A stretch of 8,185 nt of DNA from positions 748-8,932 of the forward strand of contig MGQS01000124.1 of assembly GCA_001797905.1 (NCBI GenBank), given 5' to 3'. This DNA comes from Deltaproteobacteria bacterium RBG_16_54_11. Its GTDB lineage: Bacteria; Desulfobacterota; B13-G15; RBG-16-54-18. Positions within the stretch are counted from its first letter, which is position 1. Each line of letters opens with the position of its first letter. Positions 1 through 5,095 of the stretch are shown here, piece by piece. The notes below the pieces were generated by a model. It worked only from the letters and a program-made list of their open reading frames with translations. It was not told where the DNA came from and ran no database searches. The position numbers were made by a program, and so were the translations under genes.

Positions 1-229
1 TGTTGAGCTTGGAGGGGGCATCATGGATCCCCGGCGTATCGACGAAGAGGATCTGGGCTCGCGGCAGGGTCTTGACCCCCATAATCCTGCTCCAGGTGGT
101 CTGCGGTTTGGGTGAGACGATAGCGATCTTCTCCCCCACGAGGCGGTTAAGCAGGGTGGATTTGCCCACATTGGGCCTGCCTATAATCGGGACAACCCCC
201 GAGCGAAAATCACTTATCTGGTTCTTCAA
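1..229 (-). CDS. era: GTPase Era, N-terminal part (3' end beyond the window)
   Basis: Era is a Ras-like GTPase that binds 16S rRNA and helps 30S subunit maturation. The 76 visible residues contain the G1/P-loop GRPNVGKST (residues 17-25), the switch region with SPKPQTT, and the G3 motif DTPGIH. The PKPQTT plus DTPGIH pairing is typical of Era rather than Der. The C-terminal KH domain would lie to the left of position 1. I chose the TTG at 229-227 because no ATG or GTG is in frame before the P-loop and it gives a normal Era N-terminus (KNQISDFRSGVVPIIG). It overlaps the end of the upstream MCE gene by 20 bases, and the AGAAGG before it sits almost against the start codon, so translation is probably coupled. 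The position following W in QTTWSR is usually RNRI-like in Era; this is a mild variation. Family identity is secure, the exact start less so. Confidence 0.9.
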   Translation of the reverse strand, partial: MKNQISDFRSGVVPIIGRPNVGKSTLLNRLVGEKIAIVSPKPQTTWSRIMGVKTLPRAQILFVDTPGIHDAPSKLN

Positions 230-1034
230 CCTTCTCTGCTTTTTTCTTCTTGATGGTATAGCGGATGAGCCCCTTGATGATCGTGCTCCGCTTAGCGCCT
301 CCGAGGATCACCTTGAGGTCCTCATAGACCGTGGGATCATTGACAATACCCCCCAGGGTCCCCTCCCCCCGCTCCACCTTCTTGACGATGTTGTTGGCCG
401 ATTTGGCAGTGGAGGAGAGATCCTTCATCAGGTCACTGAGAGAGCCGGAGGCCACTGAGAGATTGTTCACCAGCTCCCCGCCGGCAGGATCGTATAAGAT
501 GGCATGGAGCAACCCCTTTCCCCCCCGCATCTGGCTGCTGATCTCTTTCACATCTATCAAGATAGTGTTGATGACGTCGATGGCCTCTTCGAGCTTTGCC
601 GCATATGCCAAGAGATCGAAGGGACTAGCGCTCTCAATGTAATCTCCGTCTTGTAAAACATTGTTCTCGGGCGATCCCAGAGAGATCTCCACATACTTGT
701 CACCCAAAAGCCCCATGGTCTGGATGCTCGCGATAGAATCCTCCCGGATTCGCTTCTGAATGCCTTTCTTGATCCTCAACTCCACCTTGATGGTCTTGTC
801 ACGGGCGTCCTCGGGAAAAATGATGGCGTTTACCCTGCCCACCGTCAGGCCGGCTAAACTCACCGGCGCGCCGACGATCAACCCCTGGATATTGGAGAAG
901 GAGGCCCAGAGGGTATACTGCCTTTGAAAATACTTCTGGTGACTCCCGATGACGAAGACACCCGCGCCGAACAGGAACAGAATGACCACCACAAAGATCC
1001 CCACCTTGACCTCGGTAAGTTTTTTCGATTTCAT
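210..1034 (-). CDS. mlaD: MlaD-like MCE-domain lipid-transport protein
   Basis: This is the substrate-binding MCE component of an Mla-type transporter, anchored in the inner membrane and facing the periplasm, where MlaD proteins form a hexameric ring that passes phospholipid. The 274-residue product has a short basic N-terminus, one membrane segment (about 11-31), an MCE domain (about 38-119, with GLIVGAPVSLAGLTVGRV and TMGLLGDKYVEIS), then a long helical tail. The tail carries two related motifs, GKGLLHAILYDP (172-183) and GEGTLGGIVNDP (223-234), and ends in a Lys-rich stretch. E. coli MlaD is about 180 residues, so the tail is a major extension. The ATG at 1034 is chosen because GGAGGG lies 8 bases before it and the hydrophobic anchor follows. 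An in-frame extension to 1112 would overlap mlaF and lacks support. It lies 19 bases after the mlaF stop. Confidence 0.9.
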   Translation of the reverse strand: MKSKKLTEVKVGIFVVVILFLFGAGVFVIGSHQKYFQRQYTLWASFSNIQGLIVGAPVSLAGLTVGRVNAIIFPEDARDKTIKVELRIKKGIQKRIREDSIASIQTMGLLGDKYVEISLGSPENNVLQDGDYIESASPFDLLAYAAKLEEAIDVINTILIDVKEISSQMRGGKGLLHAILYDPAGGELVNNLSVASGSLSDLMKDLSSTAKSANNIVKKVERGEGTLGGIVNDPTVYEDLKVILGGAKRSTIIKGLIRYTIKKKKAEKVEEPDK

Positions 1035-1053
1035 TCTTCCCTCCTCGTCCGTA

Positions 1054-1797
1054 TTAGTCGACGATCTTTTTAGCGATAAAGTCTTGCACCTCTTGAATAG
1101 CAGAGGCCTCAAATTCCTCCTTGGTGCCCGTCATGACGATTTGTCCCTTGTGCAAGAGGGCCAAACGGTCTGTAACCGCGTAGGCGCTGTCGAGATCATG
1201 GGTGACCACGATGGAGGTGACCTTTAGGATCCGCTGGAGTTCAACGATGAGCTGGTTTATCCTCTGGGTATTGGCCGGATCGAGGCCGGTGGTGGGCTCA
1301 TCGTACAGGATGATCTCCGGATCTATGGCGATGGCCCTGGCCAAGCCCACCCGCTTCTTCATGCCGCCGCTCAGCTCTGCCGGCATCTTCTCCTCCACCC
1401 CGTCGAGCCCCACCAGGCGTAACTTCTCCCTCACGATCCGCTGGATCTCCTCCTCGGGCATGCGGAAATGTTCCCTGATGGGATACGCCACGTTCTCCCC
1501 GGCGCTGAGGGAATCGAACAGGGCGGCCCCTTGAAACAGCATCCCTATCTTTCTCCTGAGAGGCACCAGCTCCTGCTCTGTGAGCGGGATGATGTCCTTC
1601 TTATTAATTCTTATCGTACCCTCATCGGGCTTTTCCAGGCCGGAGATAAGCTTGAGCAGGACGCTCTTGCCTGTCCCGCTCCCCCCCAGGATGGTGATGG
1701 TCTCTCCCCGCTGTATGCCGAGATCCACCCCCGTCAGGACCTGGAGGCCCTCGTAGGACTTTTGAAGGTCCCTGATCTCTATGATCGGCCCTTTCAT
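1054..1797 (-). CDS. mlaF: Mla-type ABC transporter ATPase
   Basis: This is the cytoplasmic ATPase that powers the MlaE permease in phospholipid transport between the membranes. All ABC motifs are present in the 247 residues: Walker A GGSGTGKS (38-45), Q-loop Q89, signature LSGGM (142-146), Walker B IILYDE with catalytic E167, D-loop GLDP, and H-loop H200. The sequence LSGGMKKRVGLARA and the partner genes on both sides point to the MlaF/Ttg2A/MKL subfamily rather than a generic importer ATPase. The ATG at 1797 starts four bases after the mlaE stop. The likely ribosome site AGGAG directly abuts the ATG, an unusually short spacing, and there is no better in-frame start nearby, so reinitiation after mlaE is plausible. 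Length and domain content are normal for the family. Confidence 0.95.
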   Translation of the reverse strand: MKGPIIEIRDLQKSYEGLQVLTGVDLGIQRGETITILGGSGTGKSVLLKLISGLEKPDEGTIRINKKDIIPLTEQELVPLRRKIGMLFQGAALFDSLSAGENVAYPIREHFRMPEEEIQRIVREKLRLVGLDGVEEKMPAELSGGMKKRVGLARAIAIDPEIILYDEPTTGLDPANTQRINQLIVELQRILKVTSIVVTHDLDSAYAVTDRLALLHKGQIVMTGTKEEFEASAIQEVQDFIAKKIVD

Positions 1798-1801
1798 CTC
1801 C

Positions 1802-2581
1802 TCACAGCACCAGAAAGATCTTGGTCAAAAAGAAATCGGTCACCAATATCAAGATGGAACTCACCACCACCGTCGAGGTGGTGGCGCGACCGACACCGAC
1901 GGTCCCCCCCTTAGTGGTCATCCCCTCATAACATCCGATGACCGCGATAATGAGGCCGAAAAAAAAGGTCTTCCCGATCCCGCTCGCCACATCTTGAAAG
2001 GATATCTTCTCCAAGATGGTGGTGAAGTAGTAATAAGAGGTTACCTGGAATTCCATAACGCTGATAAGGAGTCCCCCCACGATGCCCAAGATATCTGCCA
2101 CAACGGTCAGGAGGGGAAGGGCCACTATCGTCGCGATCAGCTTGGGGACCACCAATCTCTTGACGGAATTTGCCCCCATGACCCGAATGGCATCGATCTG
2201 CTCGGTAACCTTCATGGAGCCGATCTCAGCGGCGATCCCCGAGCCGACCCTCCCTGCCACCATAATGCCGGTGAAGACCGGCCCTATCTCCCGGAGCAAG
2301 GAGAGGGCGACCACCACCCCGATAAACCCCTTGGCCCCGAAGCGGCTCAGGGCAGCGGCGGTCTGCAAAGCCAGGACCATGCCGGTAAAGAGGGCGATGA
2401 CGTTTACCACTGTCAGGGATTGGATGCCTATTGATTCTATCTCCTGAATGATAAGACCCAATTGATAGGGTGGCCTGATCCCGTAATAGATCGCCTCAAA
2501 CAGGAGTTTAGAAACACCCCCGACATACGTGAGGACAGATTCTATGCGTTGTGTAATTAGGGAGATCGGTTTTTTCACCAA
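1802..2581 (-). CDS. mlaE: MlaE-family ABC transporter permease
   Basis: This is the inner-membrane permease of the Mla lipid transporter; it forms a dimer that binds MlaF below and the MCE ring above. The 259 residues show the family hallmarks: a hydrophobic segment near 53-72, LLREIGPV (95-102), AGRVGSGIAAEIGSM (109-123) leading into VTEQIDAI, and near the end GGTVGVGRATTSTVV (225-239) followed by a last membrane segment. Length is typical. Two adjacent starts are possible, TTG at 2581 and GTG at 2578. The AAAGGG upstream is better spaced from the GTG, so the protein may begin one residue later. The gene begins 6-9 bases after the lipoprotein stop. No N-terminal STAS (MlaB-like) domain is fused, and no mlaB gene is seen in the operon. 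Confidence 0.94.
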   Translation of the reverse strand: MVKKPISLITQRIESVLTYVGGVSKLLFEAIYYGIRPPYQLGLIIQEIESIGIQSLTVVNVIALFTGMVLALQTAAALSRFGAKGFIGVVVALSLLREIGPVFTGIMVAGRVGSGIAAEIGSMKVTEQIDAIRVMGANSVKRLVVPKLIATIVALPLLTVVADILGIVGGLLISVMEFQVTSYYYFTTILEKISFQDVASGIGKTFFFGLIIAVIGCYEGMTTKGGTVGVGRATTSTVVVSSILILVTDFFLTKIFLVL

Positions 2582-2587
2582 AGCCCT

Positions 2588-3127
2588 TTAAGGCTGGAGG
2601 AAGGTGATGCCGACGAGGAACTGACGGAAAGCCTCCACCGTGCGGGGAAATGCATCCCGGGGCGCCCAAAAGATGATATCGTAGCGCACCCCCTCCCCTC
2701 GCACTACATAGATCTCAGCCTTTATCTCGGTCCTCTCCACCCACGCCTCCAGTAGAGTCTTCACGGCCTCTCTGCCCTGGACCTGCTCAATGTCTTGGGA
2801 GATGATCTGCTTGCGCTCAAAGGCGATGAGGAGGTGACGGGTGAGGTTGGCCAGATCCGCTTCCTCCTTCAGAGGGGTCACATCCACCACAATCGTAGCC
2901 CCTTCTGTTCGGTCCCACAGGACGAAATCTATCCCCTTCCACGATAACAATTGCCATCCATTGTGCCGGAGGTGGCTCTTTGCCCAGGGCATGGAGACCT
3001 CAAAATACCCCTGGGGATCGCTATAGCTCTCCCCTTTTACGGGTTGGAGATGGTGGCCACAGGCCGAACAACAGAGTGAAAGCAAGAGAAGAGGGAACGC
3101 CAGATATCTCAGAGAGACCTTTGACAT
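2588..3127 (-). CDS. Putative lipoprotein of unknown function heading the mla operon
   Basis: I do not recognise this family. The 179-residue product starts with a basic N-terminus, a hydrophobic core (LAFPLLLLSL) and C-C-S-A-C-G, which looks like a lipoprotein signal with C23 as the probable modified cysteine. The lipobox is imperfect because the -3 residue is Cys. The mature part (SYSDPQGYFEVSMPWAKS onward) alternates beta strands and one amphipathic helix (about residues 88-108). It loosely resembles PsbP/DUF1795-type folds, in which a SDPQGYF-like segment precedes strands; this is an impression, not a match. It would sit in the periplasm on the inner or outer membrane. It is the first gene of an operon with mlaE only 6-9 bases downstream, so a link to lipid transport is likely. 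The ATG at 3127 is the only start that keeps the signal peptide; no Shine-Dalgarno sequence precedes it. Confidence 0.82.
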   Translation of the reverse strand: MSKVSLRYLAFPLLLLSLCCSACGHHLQPVKGESYSDPQGYFEVSMPWAKSHLRHNGWQLLSWKGIDFVLWDRTEGATIVVDVTPLKEEADLANLTRHLLIAFERKQIISQDIEQVQGREAVKTLLEAWVERTEIKAEIYVVRGEGVRYDIIFWAPRDAFPRTVEAFRQFLVGITFLQP

Positions 3128-3135
3128 TGGGAAAT

Positions 3136-3164
3136 AGTGTAAATGACCGCCGAGGTAAAGTCAA
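3136..3164 (-). promoter_or_regulatory. Predicted sigma70-type promoter of the lipoprotein-mla-era operon
   Basis: Read on the minus strand, the -35 box TTGACT (3164-3159) and the -10 box TACACT (3141-3136) are separated by exactly 17 bases. They match consensus at 5/6 and 4/6 positions. Transcription would begin around 3128-3130, only a few bases before the ATG at 3127, so the mRNA would be leaderless or nearly so, which fits the absence of a ribosome-binding site. Confidence 0.6.
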
Positions 3165-3182
3165 CTGCGTTGGAGCAGGCCC

Positions 3183-3195
3183 CTCCTGTCAGGAG
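3183..3195. promoter_or_regulatory. 13-bp perfect dyad between divergent promoters, possible operator
   Basis: CTCCTG and CAGGAG form a perfect inverted repeat around a single central T. It directly abuts the predicted ssb -35 box at 3196 and lies 18 bases upstream of the -35 of the opposite promoter. That is a typical place for a regulator to act on both directions. It does not resemble a LexA box I know. A chance dyad cannot be excluded. Confidence 0.35.
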
Positions 3196-3224
3196 TTGCA
3201 AGCGCCAGGGTGATATGCTACCAT
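3196..3224 (+). promoter_or_regulatory. Predicted ssb promoter with extended -10
   Basis: The -35 box TTGCAA (3196-3201) and the -10 box TACCAT (3219-3224) are 17 bases apart, each matching consensus at 4/6 positions. A TGn motif (3216-3218) precedes the -10 box, which would compensate for the weak boxes. Transcription would start near 3231, giving a leader of about 25 bases that includes the GGGGGAGGGA ribosome site. Confidence 0.5.
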
Positions 3225-3256
3225 GGCACATCACAAAAGAGGGGGAGGGACAAGCG

Positions 3257-3739
3257 ATGTTAGGGGTCAACAAGGTAATCTTGGTGGGGAATTTAGGGGC
3301 TGACCCTGAGGTCAGATACTCCAGCACGGGGACAGCCGTTGCCAACTTTCGGATCGCCACCAGCGAGAACTGGACCAACAAGGAGGGGGGGAAGGAGACC
3401 AGGACCGACTGGCATCGCGTGGTGGCCTTCGGCAAACTGGGGGAGATCTGCGCGGAATATCTGCGCAAAGGGAAGCAGGTCTACGTGGAGGGAAAGTTGA
3501 GGACCCGCTCCTGGGACGACAAAGAAGGGAACAAGAGGTGGATAACGGAGGTCGTTGCCGGCAACATCGTGATGTTGGGACAAGTCGCCGAAGGTGGCCC
3601 TTTGGCCAGAGATGGTTCTTTAGCCACGGGCGAAGCCGGAGGTGGCCCTGTGGCCAGGGACCAGGCCAAAGGGATGGGCGGTGAGCCCACTGAGGGACCT
3701 CCCGAACCCACCCAGCATGACGACGATATACCCTTCTGA
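3257..3739 (+). CDS. ssb: Single-stranded DNA-binding protein SSB
   Basis: SSB coats single-stranded DNA in replication, recombination and repair, and recruits partner proteins through its C-terminal tip. The 160 residues comprise an OB fold (1-108; NKVILVGNLGADPEVRY, TDWHRVVAFGK, YVEGKLRTRSW), a flexible Gly/Pro-rich linker (109-153) and the conserved acidic tip DDDIPF. The ATG at 3257 is chosen because MLGVNKVILVG is the standard SSB start and GGGAGGGA precedes it. An open frame back to 3143 would add 38 residues that no SSB has, and would run through the predicted promoter. The linker contains a diverged in-frame duplication, GGPLARD (113-119) and GGPVARD (129-135), with a 16-residue period. 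It is divergent from the lipoprotein operon. Confidence 0.97.
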   Translation: MLGVNKVILVGNLGADPEVRYSSTGTAVANFRIATSENWTNKEGGKETRTDWHRVVAFGKLGEICAEYLRKGKQVYVEGKLRTRSWDDKEGNKRWITEVVAGNIVMLGQVAEGGPLARDGSLATGEAGGGPVARDQAKGMGGEPTEGPPEPTQHDDDIPF

Positions 3740-3768
3740 GCAAGGCTGACTGTTCGCGGAATCGCGCA

Positions 3769-3838
3769 TAAGGACTTTAAGAACCGGCGACACAACAGCC
3801 GAGTTAAGGGCACAACTTCCTTAAAGAGAGTAAGGAGA
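3769..3838 (+). promoter_or_regulatory. Toxin-antitoxin leader with repeated TAAGG motifs and alternative hairpins
   Basis: TAAGG occurs in direct orientation at 3769, 3805 and 3831 and in inverted form (CCTTA) at 3819. TTAAGG (3804-3809) can pair perfectly with CCTTAA (3819-3824), while TCCTTA (3818-3823) can instead pair perfectly with TAAGGA (3831-3836). The second hairpin would hide the AAGGAG ribosome site (3833-3838) of the antitoxin gene. CGGC/GCCG (3785-3788/3798-3801) adds a further short stem. This could be an operator for antitoxin-mediated repression or an RNA switch controlling translation; I cannot tell which from sequence. A three-codon ORF (ATG at 3839, stop overlapping the antitoxin ATG) also lies here. 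I found no convincing -35/-10 pair. Confidence 0.4.
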
Positions 3839-3846
3839 ATGAAAGA

Positions 3847-4080
3847 ATGAAAACATCAACTTCAGAATTGTTTAAGGAGGCCCTAGACCTTGACGACAGC
3901 GATCGGGCGACTTTGGCAGGGCTATTGATTGAAAGCCTGGAGGATGAACCAGATCCCGAATTGGAAAGGATATGGAAAGCTGAAGTAGAACGACGCATTA
4001 AGGAACTTGACTCAGGAGATGTTAAGGCCGTTCCGTGGGAAGATGTAAAGGATAAATTGCTGCAGAGAAGACATGGGTGA
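3847..4080 (+). CDS. Antitoxin, putative addiction module component (PF09720/TIGR02574 type)
   Basis: This is the antitoxin of a type II pair; the family neutralises a RelE/ParE-type toxin by direct binding. The 77 residues have the typical pattern: a helical N-terminus with ALDLDDSDRATLAGLLIESLED, an acidic middle (EPDPELERIWKAEVERRIKEL), then SGDVKAVPWEDVKDKL, the DVKAVPWEDV part being a strong family mark. The product is small and acidic-to-mixed, without an obvious DNA-binding fold, as usual in this family. The start at ATG 3847 has AAGGAG at 3833-3838, eight bases upstream. Its last codons overlap the toxin gene by 8 bases, the usual arrangement. Base composition is visibly more AT-rich than in the flanking genes (25 G+C of 60 at 3841-3900), in keeping with acquired DNA. 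Confidence 0.88.
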   Translation: MKTSTSELFKEALDLDDSDRATLAGLLIESLEDEPDPELERIWKAEVERRIKELDSGDVKAVPWEDVKDKLLQRRHG

Positions 4081-4369
4081 AAAATTTATAGAGTTTCACC
4101 CTGCTGCCTTAGAAGAGGCCGAGGCTGCAAGGGACTGGTATGCTGAGCGGAGTTTAGTGGCATCAAAAGCCTTTGTTTCAGAATTGATCCATGCTGTCGA
4201 GCAACTTGTCGAAGCTCCTATGAGGCGGCCTCAATACGACGCCGATACCCGAAGATATGTCTTCTCAAGGTTCCCATTCAGTCTCATATATCGAATCTTG
4301 GGTAAGAAAATTCAAATCGTTGCAGTTGCACACACAAAAAGAAAACCTCAATATTGGAGAGATAGGTAA
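4073..4369 (+). CDS. RelE/ParE-family toxin
   Basis: This is the toxin partner of the preceding gene. Members of the superfamily are either ribosome-dependent mRNA endonucleases (RelE) or gyrase poisons (ParE); sequence alone does not decide here. The 98 residues start with FIEFHPAALEEAEAARDWY, the common helix of the family, then a helical hairpin (to about 47), followed by strands RRYVFSRFPFSLIYRI and KKIQIVAVAH, and end in HTKRKPQYWRDR. That H-x-x-R-x-P-x-Y-W ending is typical of toxins paired with PF09720 antitoxins. The gene appears intact. The ATG at 4073 lies inside the last codons of the antitoxin (ATGGGTGA), with GAGAAG just upstream, so translation should be coupled and the toxin is made only after the antitoxin. 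Confidence 0.88.
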   Translation: MGEKFIEFHPAALEEAEAARDWYAERSLVASKAFVSELIHAVEQLVEAPMRRPQYDADTRRYVFSRFPFSLIYRILGKKIQIVAVAHTKRKPQYWRDR

Positions 4370-4408
4370 TACTATAGACCAGTCATTGGACGACTCCTTT
4401 GAAGCTTT

Positions 4409-4432
4409 GGCTGCAGCGAATCACTCGCAGCC
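4409..4432. other. Hairpin downstream of the toxin gene
   Basis: GGCTGC (4409-4414) and GCAGCC (4427-4432) can form a 6-bp GC-rich stem about 40 bases after the toxin stop. No T run follows on either strand, so it is not a textbook intrinsic terminator; it may protect the transcript 3' end or be without function. The interval 4370-4529 shows no other convincing gene. Confidence 0.3.
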
Positions 4433-4464
4433 CATGAAAGGAAGGGGATGGGAAAACAAGGGGG

Positions 4465-4487
4465 AATTTCCATGTAGCTGGAAAATT
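4465..4487 (+). terminator. Weak AT-rich hairpin with trailing T-rich tail, possible terminator
   Basis: AATTTCCA (4465-4472) pairs with TGGAAAATT (4479-4487) across a 6-base loop with one bulged A, followed by TTCTATCTAAT. The stem is AT-rich and the T run short, so termination of the toxin-antitoxin transcript here is possible but weak. The AT-rich tail could instead hold a promoter for the next gene. Confidence 0.2.
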
Positions 4488-4529
4488 TTCTATCTAATAA
4501 TAAGTTAGGTGACGGCAGATCGTGTAATC

Positions 4530-4919
4530 ATGACTCATAAACTCAGACTCTGTGCGATTCCAGAGAAATTTGCCATCTGCAAACTTCCGCCAGAAGCCCT
4601 CATTCCTCCCTGGGCTATCTCCGGCCAACTCTGGTCGGTCACTCGAACACCAACCGAACTTTCGCTGGTGTGTAGTCATTCTAGCGTGCCGCAGGGCGTC
4701 ACGGCCGAACACAATTGGAGAGCTCTCCAAGTTGTCGGTCCCTTGCCCCTCGAGATGGTTGGTGTTTTATCTTTACTAGCGGCCCCATTGGCTGATAGTG
4801 GCGTAAGTATCTTTGTTATCTCAACGTTTGAAACGGACCTTCTCCTTGTCCGCGAACAGTCGTTCGAGACAGCTTGCCAAATATTAGTACAGGCCGGGCA
4901 CCTAGTTCTTGCAGATTAG
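4530..4919 (+). CDS. Small ACT-domain protein, amino-acid-binding regulatory type
   Basis: The 129-residue protein matches stand-alone tandem ACT proteins (ACT_7/CASTOR-like group) in pattern. The N-terminal half reads LRLCAIPEKFAICKLP, then IPPWA and SVTRTPTELSLVC. The second ACT half contains GPLPLEMVGVLSLLAAPLADSGVSIFVISTF followed by ETDLLLVRE and a last helix. Such proteins are thought to bind small ligands, often amino acids, but the ligand and target here are unknown. There is no enzyme domain. ATG 4530 is chosen; a GTG at 4509 would add seven residues. Neither has a clear ribosome site. The gene is on the plus strand, alone, 160 bases after the toxin, and converges on rodA. Family assignment is from remembered sequence pattern, so function is inferred only at the fold level. 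Confidence 0.72.
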   Translation: MTHKLRLCAIPEKFAICKLPPEALIPPWAISGQLWSVTRTPTELSLVCSHSSVPQGVTAEHNWRALQVVGPLPLEMVGVLSLLAAPLADSGVSIFVISTFETDLLLVREQSFETACQILVQAGHLVLAD

Positions 4920-4944
4920 AATGAGCCACCACCTAACCCTTATA

Positions 4945-4969
4945 AAGCGCTCCACCGGACGCAGCGCCT
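4945..4969. terminator. Candidate terminator or dyad in the convergent ACT-rodA interval
   Basis: GCGCT (4947-4951) and AGCGC (4963-4967) form a short GC stem. On the minus strand it is followed by TTTAT, and it is flanked by AAG/CTT that could lengthen it. It may stop the rodA transcript (about 125 bases past its stop) or serve both directions. The stem is short and the loop GC-rich, so confidence is low. Confidence 0.3.
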
Positions 4970-5062
4970 TCCCTGAAAAAGTGAATATCACAGACCAACT
5001 CTGAAAGAAATGTAATCCCGTCAACGAGGGGCCGCAAGAAAAGAAGGAGATTGCCCTATGCG

Positions 5063-5078
5063 GGGTGGACGACCACCC
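5063..5078. terminator. Strong GC hairpin just after rodA, T-run absent
   Basis: GGGTGG and CCACCC form a perfect 6-bp stem with a 4-base loop (ACGA on the plus strand), 17 bases past the rodA stop. Neither strand has a following T run. It may be a terminator of non-standard type or a 3'-end stabiliser. The rest of the 176-base convergent interval (4920-5095) shows no gene. Confidence 0.35.
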
Positions 5079-5095
5079 GTGAGGGTTTGCGGTGA

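Noticed and set aside
1035..1112. 26-residue N-terminal extension of the MCE protein
   Set aside because: It would overlap mlaF by almost 60 bases. The ATG at 1034 has a well-placed GGAGGG and is followed directly by the membrane anchor.
1781..2434. Plus-strand open frame of 217 codons opposite mlaE
   Set aside because: It is antisense to a clear MlaE gene, is very rich in His, Asp and Gly without any domain, and reflects the mlaE codon pattern.
3143..3256. 38-residue N-terminal extension of SSB
   Set aside because: It runs through the predicted ssb promoter and dyad, and standard SSB proteins start at the M of MLGVNKVILVG, which has a good ribosome site.
3753..3768. Short CGCG-GAAT-CGCG hairpin after ssb as a terminator
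   Set aside because: The stem has only four pairs and no T run follows, so it is too weak to call.
4257..4508. Plus-strand frame of 83 codons overlapping the toxin gene end
   Set aside because: It is an out-of-frame reading of the toxin gene continuing into AT-rich intergenic DNA, with no ribosome site or known pattern.
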